A stretch of 43,288 nt of DNA from Cellulosimicrobium composti (lineage in GTDB: Bacteria > Actinomycetota > Actinomycetes > Actinomycetales > Cellulomonadaceae). Below the pieces are notes generated by a model, which was not told the DNA's origin, made no database searches, and saw only the letters and a program-made list of their open reading frames with translations. The position numbers and the translations under genes were made by a program. Below are positions 16,644 to 24,554 of the stretch, in pieces (within the stretch, counting starts at the first letter, position 1; the number at the start of each line of letters is the position of its first letter). Where the stretch lies: contig NZ_WMKA01000035.1 in NCBI RefSeq assembly GCF_009711085.1, positions 1-43,288 on the forward strand. Reading direction: 5' to 3'.

Positions 16644-17231
16644 TCACCACGCTCTGGCACGTGACTCTGCACGGATGATGATGCCATCACTCCAGGGCTG
16701 GGTCACCCAGCTGACCATCGCGGGTCGCGCGCGCGCCGCGAGGCTCACGGTCGCCGTCCGGCCGTCCGTGGTCGACGCGTCGGTCACCGTGACGCCGTGC
16801 AGCCCGGCGAGGGCCTCCGGGTTCCGCGCGAGGTAGTCCGTGACCTCCGCGCGCACCCCGCCGCTCGTGAGGGTGAGCACCGCGCCGTCGACCGGGTCCG
16901 TCGCGGCGCCGGTGTAGAAGGTCTCGTGCGTCATCGAGTCGGCCGCCGCGAGCGCGAGCGCGTCCGCGAGCTCGTAGAGGCGCTTGCGCTCCAGGTGCAC
17001 CTCCGTCGCGCTCACGACGACGGTCACGAGCAGCAGCGCGAACGCGACGAACGCCGACGTGAGGAGCATGATCCGGCCGTCCTCGCGCCCTCCCCCGGCC
17101 GAGGGCGCGTCGTCCCGCGCGCCGGGCGCAAGTGCCTCGTGCCCGAGCACGTCGGGCACGAGCACGTCGGGCACGAGCACGTCGGGCACCTGCACGTCGG
17201 GCACGAGGCGCCGCGCGCCGCCTGCCGTCAC
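16644..17231 (-). CDS. TadG-like / Tad-associated secreted protein with VPDVL repeats
   Basis: A 195-residue protein ending the Tad operon. The GTG at 17231 overlaps the upstream TadE-like stop by four bases. The N-terminus carries four 5-residue repeats (VPDVQ, then VPDVL three times), then a membrane helix (MLLTSAFVAFALLLVTVVVS) followed by a helical amphipathic part (RKRLYELADALALAAADS), the pattern of TadE/TadG-like pseudopilins and the Rv3654c-type 'TadE-like' proteins. The rest is a small beta-rich domain with TVTDASTTDGRTATVSLAAR. It is thought to sit in the membrane as a minor pilus component. The repeat-bearing N-terminus before the helix is unusual. Confidence 0.65.
   Translation of the reverse strand: MTAGGARRLVPDVQVPDVLVPDVLVPDVLGHEALAPGARDDAPSAGGGREDGRIMLLTSAFVAFALLLVTVVVSATEVHLERKRLYELADALALAAADSMTHETFYTGAATDPVDGAVLTLTSGGVRAEVTDYLARNPEALAGLHGVTVTDASTTDGRTATVSLAARARPAMVSWVTQPWSDGIIIRAESRARAW
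17145..17204. repeat. Four tandem 15-bp repeats encoding VPDVL
   Basis: Units of GAGCACGTCGGGCAC lie at 17145-17159, 17160-17174, 17175-17189 and 17190-17204 (the last with two changes). They stay in frame with the TadG-like gene and encode VPDVL/Q. Length change by slippage would preserve the frame. Confidence 0.85.
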
Positions 17232-17719
17232 GGTCGCCTCGCGGCGTACTCGTCGACCGAAGCGACGTGCTGCGCCTCGACCGGGACGGCGAGCGGCACG
17301 ACGGCACGCGCGAACGAGGGGACGAGCGGCAGCGGCACGTCGAGGCGCACGCGCGCCGTCACCTCGCCGCCCGGCTCGAGGCACGGCGCGGTCGTGCACG
17401 CGATCGTCAGGCTCTCGCCGCCGGGCGTGAACCCCTGGTCGTCGAGCGCGAGCGCCACGGCCGCGGTCGCGAGCCGGGCGCCCTCCTCGGCCGAGCCGGC
17501 GGTGACGAACGCGCGCGCCGCCTCCCGGGACGCGCCCTCGACGGCGAACGTCCCGGCCTGGACGCGACCGACGGTGAGCACCAGGTACAGGACCGGCACG
17601 AGCAGGACGAGCGCGACCCCGAGGAACTCGACGACGGCGCTCCCCCGCTGCGTCCCGTCCGAGCCTCCGACGAGCCGTGCGAGCACCCGCACGACGGCGC
17701 GGTGCGTCCGGCGTGTCAC
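17228..17719 (-). CDS. TadE-like pseudopilin
   Basis: A 163-residue membrane protein with the TadE hallmark: RGSAVVEF immediately before a hydrophobic helix (LGVALVLLVPVLYLVLTVGR), like a type IV pilin processing and packing region. The extracellular part holds two Cys (TIACTTAPCL) likely forming a disulfide. The GTG start at 17719 overlaps the preceding gene by four bases and its stop overlaps the next start by four. Minor pilin or pilus-assembly role in the Tad system. Confidence 0.8.
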   Translation of the reverse strand: MTRRTHRAVVRVLARLVGGSDGTQRGSAVVEFLGVALVLLVPVLYLVLTVGRVQAGTFAVEGASREAARAFVTAGSAEEGARLATAAVALALDDQGFTPGGESLTIACTTAPCLEPGGEVTARVRLDVPLPLVPSFARAVVPLAVPVEAQHVASVDEYAARRP

Positions 17720-18138
17720 GGTGCCTCCTCGAGCGCGTGCCCGTCGACCGTCAGCACGCCCGTCGGCCCGAGCAGCCCGACCACGGGCAGTGGGGCCGAG
17801 ACCGTGACCTCGACGACCGGGAGGCCGTCGACGACGCTCTGGCGCACGGAGACGTCCTCGGCGTACCGCGGGGACAGCGCGGCACCGATCAGCGCGCGCG
17901 TCCGCGCCGCACCGTCCTGCGGCCCGCGGTCCGCCCGCCCGGCGACCCGCGCCCCCTCGGCCGCGCAGTCCACGAGGGTCGCGCGCACGTGCACCGCGAG
18001 CGCCACCTGGACCACTCCCAGGAACAGCACGAGCACGAGGACGGCGACGAGGGTGAAGTCGACGACGGCTGACCCGCGCTCCGGGTCGTCGCGCGTGAGG
18101 CCGGGACCGACGACCGTCACGTCAGGGCGCGCTGACAC
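17716..18138 (-). CDS. Second TadE-like pseudopilin
   Basis: A 140-residue protein with ERGSAVVDF followed by a hydrophobic helix (TLVAVLVLVLFLGVVQVALAV), the TadE/pilin signature, then a short beta-rich domain. The start is uncertain: GTG 18138 overlaps the upstream pilin gene by 17 bases; GTG 18120 begins one base after that gene's stop and fits operon spacing better, but neither has a clear ribosome site. Its stop overlaps the next TadE-like start by four bases. Confidence 0.75.
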   Translation of the reverse strand: MSARPDVTVVGPGLTRDDPERGSAVVDFTLVAVLVLVLFLGVVQVALAVHVRATLVDCAAEGARVAGRADRGPQDGAARTRALIGAALSPRYAEDVSVRQSVVDGLPVVEVTVSAPLPVVGLLGPTGVLTVDGHALEEAP

Positions 18139-18337
18139 TCGAGATCGCGTTGCTGAACGCCTGCGTCAGCGCCGGACCCGCGACGGCCCACAGCGCGATG
18201 ACCAGGCCCGCGGTCATGAGGGTGATGAGGACCCAGCCCGGGACGTCGCCCCGTTCCCGGTCGCCGTCGACGAGCCGCACCACCACCGCCCGGACCGTCC
18301 CGTGCGTGACCGCCCTCCACCGCGTCCACCCCTGCAT
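18122..18337 (-). CDS. Flp-like major pilin candidate (DUF4244-type small protein)
   Basis: A 71-residue protein with one hydrophobic helix (PGWVLITLMTAGLVIALWAV) preceded by a charged stretch (DGDRERGDVPG) and followed by a short tail (FSNAISSVSAP). Size, position between tadC and the TadE-like genes, and helix location match the small Flp-type pilins of actinobacterial Tad clusters. An AGGAGG site lies just before the ATG, the strongest in this operon, as expected for the most abundant subunit. Confidence 0.7.
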   Translation of the reverse strand: MQGWTRWRAVTHGTVRAVVVRLVDGDRERGDVPGWVLITLMTAGLVIALWAVAGPALTQAFSNAISSVSAP

Positions 18338-18350
18338 CCCTGCCTCCTTC

Positions 18351-18446
18351 GTCCGTCGTCGTCGTTCGTCGTTGGTCGTCGTTCGTCGTTCGTCGCTGGT
18401 CGTCGGTCGTACGTCAGGCGTCGGTCGTTCGTCAGGCGTCGGTCGT
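18351..18446. repeat. Low-complexity direct repeats in the leader of the pilin gene
   Basis: The 151-base gap between tadC and the pilin gene is built of degenerate GTCGTTC-like units and contains an exact 16-bp direct repeat GTCAGGCGTCGGTCGT at 18413-18428 and 18431-18446. It forms the 5' leader of the pilin transcript (minus strand). It may be prone to slippage or affect mRNA structure. No gene or clear promoter is seen in it. Confidence 0.75.
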
Positions 18447-18488
18447 CGCACGTGCGGTGGCTCGGTGCGTCGTGCGTGCGGGCGCGGC

Positions 18489-19430
18489 TCAGAACCCGAG
18501 CCGGAGCGTGGCGAGCGACGGGTAGACCGCGAACACGACCGTCACCGGGAGGATGAGGAAGACGACCGGCACCATCATCGCCACCTCCTTCTTCCCGCCC
18601 GCCTCCATGAGCGCTCGCCGGCCCGACTCGCGGACGTCCTGGGCCTGGGCGCGCAGGACGTCCGCGAGGGGCGTGCCGCGCTCCACCGCGACCGCGACTC
18701 CTTCCGCGAATCGCGTGAGGCTCGGCAGCCCGGTCCGGTCGGCGAGCTGCTCGAGAGCGCGGGACAGCGGGGCGCCGGCGCGCACCGCCGCGAGGGTCGC
18801 GCGGAGCTCGGTCGACAGCTCGCCGTGCGCCGTCGCGGTGACGCGCTCGAGAGCGGCGACCGGCCCCTCGCCCGCCGTGACCGCGAGCGCGAGGAGCTCG
18901 GCGACCGTGGGGAACTCGGCGAGCATGCGTTCCTCGCGCCGCCGCACGGCCCGGGTGAGCGCCTGGTCGCACGCCAGCACGCCCCCCACGCCGCACAGGA
19001 GCGCGAGCAGGACGAGCGAGACGACCGACGAGCCGCGCGTCGCGGCGAGCGCCACCGCGGCGAACGTGCCGACGGCGAGGCCCGCGACGCCCCACACGAG
19101 CTGGCGCGCACGGAACTGGTCGACGCTCCGGTCCCAGCCCGCGCGGTCGAGGCGTCGGCGGACGTCGGACGCCGTCGAGCCGAAGCGCTCGAGGGCGCGG
19201 CCGGCGTCGGCGACGAGCGGCGCGAGCAGACGCTCGACCGTCGGGAACGGCGTCCGGACGGGTTGGTCGCGCAGGAGCACGGACGTGCGGTCCTGGGTGC
19301 GCAGGTACGGCGCGAGGCGCTCGTCGAGCCGGATCGCGCGGCGTCGCGCGCCGGACACCACGAGGAGCAGGCCGAGCCCGCCGAGCGCGCCGATCGCGGC
19401 GCCGGGGAACGAGACGTCGATGCCGTTCAT
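18489..19430 (-). CDS. tadC: Tad pilus inner-membrane protein TadC
   Basis: A 313-residue type II secretion system F-domain protein. A hydrophobic N-terminal segment, a central pair of helices (VWGVAGLAVGTFAAVALA and VVSLVLLALLCGVGGVLA), the cytoplasmic F domain (EFPTVAELLALAVTAGEGPV, then ALMEAGGKKEVAMMVPVV) and a last helix (VFLILPVTVVFAVYPSL). It forms the pilus platform with TadB. Its ATG overlaps the tadB stop by four bases (ATGA). Confidence 0.85.
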   Translation of the reverse strand: MNGIDVSFPGAAIGALGGLGLLLVVSGARRRAIRLDERLAPYLRTQDRTSVLLRDQPVRTPFPTVERLLAPLVADAGRALERFGSTASDVRRRLDRAGWDRSVDQFRARQLVWGVAGLAVGTFAAVALAATRGSSVVSLVLLALLCGVGGVLACDQALTRAVRRREERMLAEFPTVAELLALAVTAGEGPVAALERVTATAHGELSTELRATLAAVRAGAPLSRALEQLADRTGLPSLTRFAEGVAVAVERGTPLADVLRAQAQDVRESGRRALMEAGGKKEVAMMVPVVFLILPVTVVFAVYPSLATLRLGF

Positions 19431-20287
19431 CGCAGGACCCGCTCCTCCTCGGGCAGCCGCCCGATCCGCAGCATGAGGTGGTACGCGGCCGCGGAGCACG
19501 CCGCTCCCGCGCCGAGCACCAGGGCGCCGGTCAGCGAGTTGTACGCCGCCGCCGTCTCGGGCCTCGTCGCGAGGAAGGCGAGCACGACCCATGGGCCGGC
19601 GACCGCGAGCCGCGCGCCGTTGACCGTCCACGACTGGCGGGCCTCGAGCTCCCCGCGGGTGCGGGCGTCCTCGCGCAGGAACGCGGACAGGGTCCGCAGG
19701 AGGCGCCCGAGGTCGGTGCCGCCCACGTCGCGCGTGAGGCGCAACGCCTCGACGATGCGGTCGGCGACGGGGTCCGCCAGCCGGTCCTTGAGCAGGTCGA
19801 GGCAGTCGCCGAAGCGGCCCGAGGCGCGGTAGTCGCGCGCGAACCGCGCGAACGGCTCGCGGAGCTCGACCGGGCCGCGCTCCCCGAGCTGGCCGACCGC
19901 CTCGGGCAACGACAGCCCGGCGCGCACGCCCGAGGCGAGGTGGTCGAGCACCTCGGGCCACGCGTCGCGCAGCCGCGCACGACGCCGCCGGGCGCGCGAG
20001 CGCACGAGGACGGCGGGGGCCGCAGCGGCGATCGCGGCGAAGCACGTCCCGATCGTCACCGACCGCGCGAGCACGCTCGCGACGCCGAGCACGACGAGGC
20101 CCACGCCGACGCTCGTGGCGACGAGGGCGCCGGGCGTGACCGACGGCGCGCCCGCCTGCACGAGCAGGTCCTGCGTGCGCGCGGTCCAGCCGTCGCGCCG
20201 GCGCTCCCGCGGCGGGCTCGGCGCCCAGAACGACCACCAGACGCAGAACAGCCCCGCGCCCAACAGGAAGCCCACGGCGACGCCCAC
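19427..20287 (-). CDS. tadB: Tad pilus inner-membrane protein TadB
   Basis: A 286-residue F-domain platform protein: helix near the N-terminus, two further helices (around residues 60-100), the cytoplasmic F domain (EVLDHLASGVRAGLSLPEAV, then EALRLTRDVGGTDLGRLLRT) and C-terminal helices. GTG 20287 was chosen because it starts one base after the tadA stop and gives VGVAVGFLLGAG. Works with TadC and the TadA ATPase. Confidence 0.85.
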   Translation of the reverse strand: MGVAVGFLLGAGLFCVWWSFWAPSPPRERRRDGWTARTQDLLVQAGAPSVTPGALVATSVGVGLVVLGVASVLARSVTIGTCFAAIAAAAPAVLVRSRARRRRARLRDAWPEVLDHLASGVRAGLSLPEAVGQLGERGPVELREPFARFARDYRASGRFGDCLDLLKDRLADPVADRIVEALRLTRDVGGTDLGRLLRTLSAFLREDARTRGELEARQSWTVNGARLAVAGPWVVLAFLATRPETAAAYNSLTGALVLGAGAACSAAAYHLMLRIGRLPEEERVLR

Positions 20288-20288
20288 G

Positions 20289-21575
20289 TCAGCGCACCCC
20301 CGACCACGCGTCGTCGGTCGCCCCGACGACCGCACCGTGGCTCTCCGGGCGCAGGAGCCCCGCGAGGTCGATCCCGGCGCGCGCGAACCTCTCGGCGTGC
20401 GGAGGGAAGCCGTCCGCCCGCACGAGCCGGTCGCCCGACCGGACGAAGATCTCGGCGGCCTCGACCACGCCCTGCTCGACGCGACCCGTGACCCCGAGCA
20501 CCTCGCGCACGACGCGGCGCCCGTCGGCGTCGAGGCCGAGGTGCACGACGAGGTCGATCGCCGACGCGACGGTCGGCACGACGAACCGGTCCGAGACGTT
20601 CGGCCCGGCGAGCAGCGGCAGCGTGCACATCTTGGTGATCGCCTCGCGAGCCGAGTTGGCGTGGATCGTGCACATGCCGGGAACGCCCGCGTTCAGGGCG
20701 ACGAGCAGGTCGAGGCTCTCGGCCTCGCGGACCTCGCCGACGACGATGCGGTCCGGGCGCATGCGCAGCGCCTCCTTGACCAGGCGCCGCAGCGGGATCT
20801 CCCCCGTCCCCTCGAGGCTCGGCTGGCGGCACTGCAGCGCCACGACGTCCCGGACCGCGAAGCGGAGCTCGAAGACCTCCTCGCACGTGATCACGCGCTG
20901 CGTGGGCGGCACGGAGCCGGCGAGCGCGTTGAGCATCGTCGTCTTGCCGGCCTGGGTCGCACCCGCGACGAGCACGTTGAGCCCGGCCCGGACGGAGGCG
21001 TCGAGGAACGCCGCGGCCTGCGGCGTGAGTGAGCCGAGCCGCACGAGGTCGTCGAGGTGCGACGCGCGGACGACGTGCTTGCGGATGTTCACGGCCCAGT
21101 CGCGGCGCGTCACGTCCGGGATGACCACGTGCAGCCGCTCGCCGCCGGGCAGCGAGGCGTCCACGAACGGGCTCGACAGGTCGAGGCGCCGGCCGGACGA
21201 GCGCAGCATCTGCTCGACGAGGTCGCGCACCTGGGCGGCGGTGAGCATGGTGGTCGTGAGCTCGGAGCGCCCGCCGCGCGCGACGAACACCTGCGACGGG
21301 GCGTTGATCCAGATCTCCTCGACCTCGGGATCGTCGAGGTAGGGCTGGAGCGGGCCGAGCCCCGCCACGGCGGCGACGAGCGCGCGGCCGGCGGCGGCGG
21401 GGTCGGCGAGCGGCGTGACGACGCCCAGTGCGCTGCGCGTCTCGTAGTCGGCGACGGCGTCGCGCACGAGCTCGTCGACGGCGGCGCGGTCGCGCAGCGG
21501 GTCCACCCCGCGCCGGCGCACGAGCTCGCGCACCTCGTTCTCGAGCACGCCGACGGCGTGCGTGTCCGTGGACAT
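20289..21575 (-). CDS. tadA: Tad/CpaF secretion ATPase TadA
   Basis: A 428-residue hexameric ATPase of the CpaF family that powers pilin polymerisation. The Walker A reads GATQAGKTT (Lys about 211), the Walker B region MRPDRIVVGEVR, and the conserved HAN box TIHANSAREAI is present. The GATQAGKT and ITCEEVFEL forms differ from the common GGTGSGKT but occur in actinobacterial CpaF proteins, so they are lineage features, not damage. ATG 21575 (MSTDTH) has AGGGGGA 9 bases upstream and is preferred over ATG 21584. It is the first gene of the operon, divergent from the aminotransferase. No TadZ-like or prepilin peptidase gene lies nearby. Confidence 0.9.
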   Translation of the reverse strand: MSTDTHAVGVLENEVRELVRRRGVDPLRDRAAVDELVRDAVADYETRSALGVVTPLADPAAAGRALVAAVAGLGPLQPYLDDPEVEEIWINAPSQVFVARGGRSELTTTMLTAAQVRDLVEQMLRSSGRRLDLSSPFVDASLPGGERLHVVIPDVTRRDWAVNIRKHVVRASHLDDLVRLGSLTPQAAAFLDASVRAGLNVLVAGATQAGKTTMLNALAGSVPPTQRVITCEEVFELRFAVRDVVALQCRQPSLEGTGEIPLRRLVKEALRMRPDRIVVGEVREAESLDLLVALNAGVPGMCTIHANSAREAITKMCTLPLLAGPNVSDRFVVPTVASAIDLVVHLGLDADGRRVVREVLGVTGRVEQGVVEAAEIFVRSGDRLVRADGFPPHAERFARAGIDLAGLLRPESHGAVVGATDDAWSGVR

Positions 21576-21584
21576 CTCGAGCAT

Positions 21585-21775
21585 TCCCCCTGCTCAGCCG
21601 GCCGGTTCCCCGCCGGTCCGCGAAAGATCCGCCGCCGAGAGTAGGGCATCCGGCGCCCGCCGGGAACAGCCCTGTGGACGGCGAGTGCGCGATCCGCGCG
21701 ATCCCGCGCCCGCGCGCCGTCCGGGCGCCCCGCGCGTCCCACATCGTGGGCGCCGGCGCGGCTAGGGTCGGTGCC
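21585..21775. promoter_or_regulatory. Divergent control region between tadA and the aminotransferase gene
   Basis: About 190 bases with no gene. It contains the TAGGGT -10 box (21763-21768) for the plus-strand aminotransferase. On the minus strand no clear promoter for the Tad operon was identified. Confidence 0.5.
21763..21768 (+). promoter_or_regulatory. -10 box (TAGGGT) of the aminotransferase gene, leaderless
   Basis: TAGGGT ends 7 bases before the ATG at 21776 and no Shine-Dalgarno sequence lies between, so transcription probably begins at or next to the start codon. Confidence 0.55.
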
Positions 21776-23002
21776 ATGACGGACCTCCCGCCCGGCCGCT
21801 GGCAGGCCGCCGCACGTGCCACGGGCCTGCTCGGCGCCGACGGCACCGTGGCCGCGACGATCTTCGCCGAGATGACCGCCCTCGCCCAGCGCACCGGGGC
21901 GATCAACCTCGGGCAGGGCTTCCCCGACGTGGACGGACCGGCCGCGGTCAAGCACGCCGCGGTCCGCGCGATCGAGGACGGGCACAACCAGTACCCGCCC
22001 GGGCCGGGGATCCTCGAGCTGCGCAACGCCGTCGCGAGCCACCAGTTCCGCCACTACGGGCTGGACCCCGACCCGGAGACGGAGGTGCTCGTGACGACGG
22101 GCGCCACCGAGGCCCTCGCCGCGACGATCCTCGCGCTCGCCGGGCCGGGCGACGACGTGGTGACGCTCGAGCCGTTCTACGACTCGCACGCGGCGTGCAT
22201 CGCGCTCGCGGGCGCGAACCACGTCACGGTGCCCCTCGTGCCCGGACCGGACCGGTTCCGCCTCGACGTCGACGCGCTGCGCGCGGCCGTCACCGACCGC
22301 ACGCGCCTGATCGTCGTGAACTCGCCGCACAACCCGACGGGCACGGTGCTCGACCTCGACGAGCTCGACGCGGTGGCGGCCGTCGCGCGCCGCCACGACG
22401 CCGTCGTCGTGACGGACGAGGTCTACGAGCACCTGACGTTCGACGACGCGCGGCACGTGCCGATCGCGACCCTGCCGGGCATGCGGCAACGCACGATCAC
22501 CATCTCGTCGGCGGGCAAGACGTTCTCGTTCACCGGGTGGAAGGTCGGCTGGCTGCACGGTCCCGAGCCGCTCGTGACCGCGGTGCGCACGGTCAAGCAG
22601 TTCCTCACCTACACGTCGGGCGCGCCGTTCCAGCCCGCGATCGCCGACGCCCTGTCCGACGACGAGACGCCGCGCGCGCTCGCCGACTCGCTCGCGGCGC
22701 GGCGCGACCTGCTGTGCGAGGGGCTCGTGCGCGCCGGGTTCGACGTCGTCGTGCCGCAGGGCACGTACTTCGTCATCGCCGACGGCGCCCCGCTCGGCTT
22801 CGACGACGGCACCGCGCTGTGCCGCGAGCTGCCCGCGCTGGCGGGCGTGGTCGCCGTGCCCGTGAGCGCGTTCTGCACCCCCGGGTCGCCGACCGAGCGC
22901 GCGCTCGCCTCGCGCGTGCGGTTCACGTTCGTCAAGCGCGAGGACGTGCTGCACGAGGCGGTGGGCCGCCTCGCACGCCTCGGGGCCGCGCGTCGGTCCT
23001 GA
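21776..23002 (+). CDS. Class I/II PLP aminotransferase (DapC / kynurenine aminotransferase-like)
   Basis: A 408-residue fold-type I aminotransferase. Motifs in order: INLGQGFPD near the N-terminus, NQYPPGPGILELR, VTTGATEAL, VVNSPHNPTG (binding PLP through Asn), VTDEVYEHL, and SSAGKTFSFTGWK with the Schiff-base lysine at about residue 248; a C-terminal RVRFTF supplies the carboxylate-binding Arg. This subgroup includes N-succinyldiaminopimelate aminotransferase of the lysine pathway and kynurenine/methionine aminotransferases; sequence alone does not decide. It converges with the LCP gene, only 27 bases separating the two stops. Confidence 0.85.
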   Translation: MTDLPPGRWQAAARATGLLGADGTVAATIFAEMTALAQRTGAINLGQGFPDVDGPAAVKHAAVRAIEDGHNQYPPGPGILELRNAVASHQFRHYGLDPDPETEVLVTTGATEALAATILALAGPGDDVVTLEPFYDSHAACIALAGANHVTVPLVPGPDRFRLDVDALRAAVTDRTRLIVVNSPHNPTGTVLDLDELDAVAAVARRHDAVVVTDEVYEHLTFDDARHVPIATLPGMRQRTITISSAGKTFSFTGWKVGWLHGPEPLVTAVRTVKQFLTYTSGAPFQPAIADALSDDETPRALADSLAARRDLLCEGLVRAGFDVVVPQGTYFVIADGAPLGFDDGTALCRELPALAGVVAVPVSAFCTPGSPTERALASRVRFTFVKREDVLHEAVGRLARLGAARRS

Positions 23003-23029
23003 CGCGCACTCCTCGCGGCCGGGTCCCCG

Positions 23030-24418
23030 TCAGGGGCAGACGCCGGGCAGGCGCTCCTCGGTCGCGGGCGTCTCCGGCGTCCCGGGCGCGGTCGTCCCGG
23101 CGTCGGTCCCGGTGCCCGGGTCCGTGGTCCCCGCCCCCGGGTCGGTCGTCCCCGCTCCGGGGTCGGTCGTGCCCGCGTCCGTGCCGCCGCCCTGGTCCGT
23201 CGACCCGGCGGGGGGCGCCGCGGCGTCGTCGCGCGGGTCCGCGGGCTCCTGGCCGGGCGCGGGCGCGTCGTCGATCAGCCGCTGCCAGATCGCGTCCGCC
23301 TCCGACGTCCACTCGACGCGGTTCTTGTCGCGCGGCGACTCGACGACGGGGAGCTGCGTGAACACCACCTCGGACGGCTTGATGTTGCGCAGGCTGAACG
23401 CGAGCCCGGCGAGCGCGGTCGGGTCCGCGATGGTCGGGTCGGCGCTGATCGAGCTGAGCACGGCCTCGATGACGCCGTAGAGCTGCGGCGAGTTGGTGAT
23501 GATGTTCTGCGACAGCAGCTCGCGGATCGCGGAGTCGATGAACGCCTGCTGGCGCTGGATGCGCGTGAGGTCGGAGCCCATCTCGAGCCCCATGCCCGTG
23601 CCGTGGCGCGCGCGCAGGAAGCTGATCGCCTCGTGGCCCGTGAGCGTGTGCTCGCCCGCAGGCAGGTCGAGCGTGCCGTACCGGCGGCTCTCCTTGACCG
23701 GCTCGGGGAAGCACATGGTGACGCCGTTGATCGCGTCGACCACGCCGATGACCCCGGTCATCTTCACGACGACGTGGTTCGTGATGGTGACGCCCGTGAG
23801 GTCCTGGACCGCGGTGATGGTGCACGCGGCCGCGTACGTCATGTCGTCGACGCCGCCCGAGCCGATCTGGAACGCCTCGTTGAACATCGTGCTGCGCCGC
23901 GGCGAGGACATCGACCCGTCGGGCAGGTTGCACGCCGGGAGGTCGACGAGCGAGTCACGCGGGATCGAGACGACCTCCATGCGCGTGCGGTCGCCGGACA
24001 CGTGCACGATGAACGTGGTGTCCGACCGCATGCCCTCCTCCTCGCCGGCGATCGCGGCGTTCTCGGCGTCGCGGTAGTCGGTGCCCATGACGAGGATGTT
24101 GAGCGCGCGGCCCGCGAACGGGTCGGACGGGTCCTTCGGCGGCTCCTGCGTCGGGCCGCCCACCACGAGGTCGCTCACGTCGCTCACGGTGATCTTCGAC
24201 TTGAGGTCCAGGTAGACGGCCCCCGCGCCGACGGCGACGAAGGCCAGGGCCCCCGTGAGCACGAGCCCGATCGCCCGCGCGACGCGGTGCGAGCGCAGCG
24301 CCCGGGCGTGGTGGGGGCCGCCGGTGGGCTTGTCCTCGCCGCCCTTGCGGGAGCGTGTCGTCGGCGTCGCGCGGGACCGCGAGCGCGGGGACGACGTGGA
24401 GTGGGCGGTCGTTGGCAC
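23030..24418 (-). CDS. LytR-CpsA-Psr (LCP) family cell-wall glycopolymer ligase
   Basis: A 462-residue membrane enzyme that attaches polyprenyl-linked glycopolymers to peptidoglycan. A basic cytoplasmic tail (~45 residues) precedes one membrane helix (about 48-70). The extracellular LCP domain shows NILVMGTDYRD, RSDTTFIVHV, VVSIPRDSLVDLP, FNEAF, and the RARHGTGMG-to-DLTRIQRQQAFI stretch whose Arg/Asp residues bind the pyrophosphate substrate. The last ~70 residues are a Gly/Thr/Pro/Asp repeat (GTTDPGA copies) ending LPGVCP, a likely wall-spanning tail. GTG 24418 lies 6 bases after TACCCT, a leaderless arrangement; the open frame continues upstream but reads into non-coding sequence. Confidence 0.88.
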   Translation of the reverse strand: MPTTAHSTSSPRSRSRATPTTRSRKGGEDKPTGGPHHARALRSHRVARAIGLVLTGALAFVAVGAGAVYLDLKSKITVSDVSDLVVGGPTQEPPKDPSDPFAGRALNILVMGTDYRDAENAAIAGEEEGMRSDTTFIVHVSGDRTRMEVVSIPRDSLVDLPACNLPDGSMSSPRRSTMFNEAFQIGSGGVDDMTYAAACTITAVQDLTGVTITNHVVVKMTGVIGVVDAINGVTMCFPEPVKESRRYGTLDLPAGEHTLTGHEAISFLRARHGTGMGLEMGSDLTRIQRQQAFIDSAIRELLSQNIITNSPQLYGVIEAVLSSISADPTIADPTALAGLAFSLRNIKPSEVVFTQLPVVESPRDKNRVEWTSEADAIWQRLIDDAPAPGQEPADPRDDAAAPPAGSTDQGGGTDAGTTDPGAGTTDPGAGTTDPGTGTDAGTTAPGTPETPATEERLPGVCP

Positions 24419-24424
24419 GGTCCG

Positions 24425-24430
24425 AGGGTA
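24425..24430 (-). promoter_or_regulatory. -10 box (TACCCT) of the LCP gene, leaderless
   Basis: TACCCT on the minus strand ends 6 bases before GTG 24418; no ribosome site precedes the start. Confidence 0.45.
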
Positions 24431-24554
24431 AAGGGTGCGGCGTGGAAGCGTGTGCGCAGCCCGCGGGAGGACGTGTGAAAGGGCGGCGAAGACCGGCCCC
24501 GACGTGCGGCGTCGCACCGTCGCAGGAGGTCCGCCGGAGGACCCGCCCCGCGGG

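Noticed and set aside
17145-17204. Possible CRISPR-like repeat
   Set aside because: Units are directly adjacent with no spacers and stay in a protein frame.
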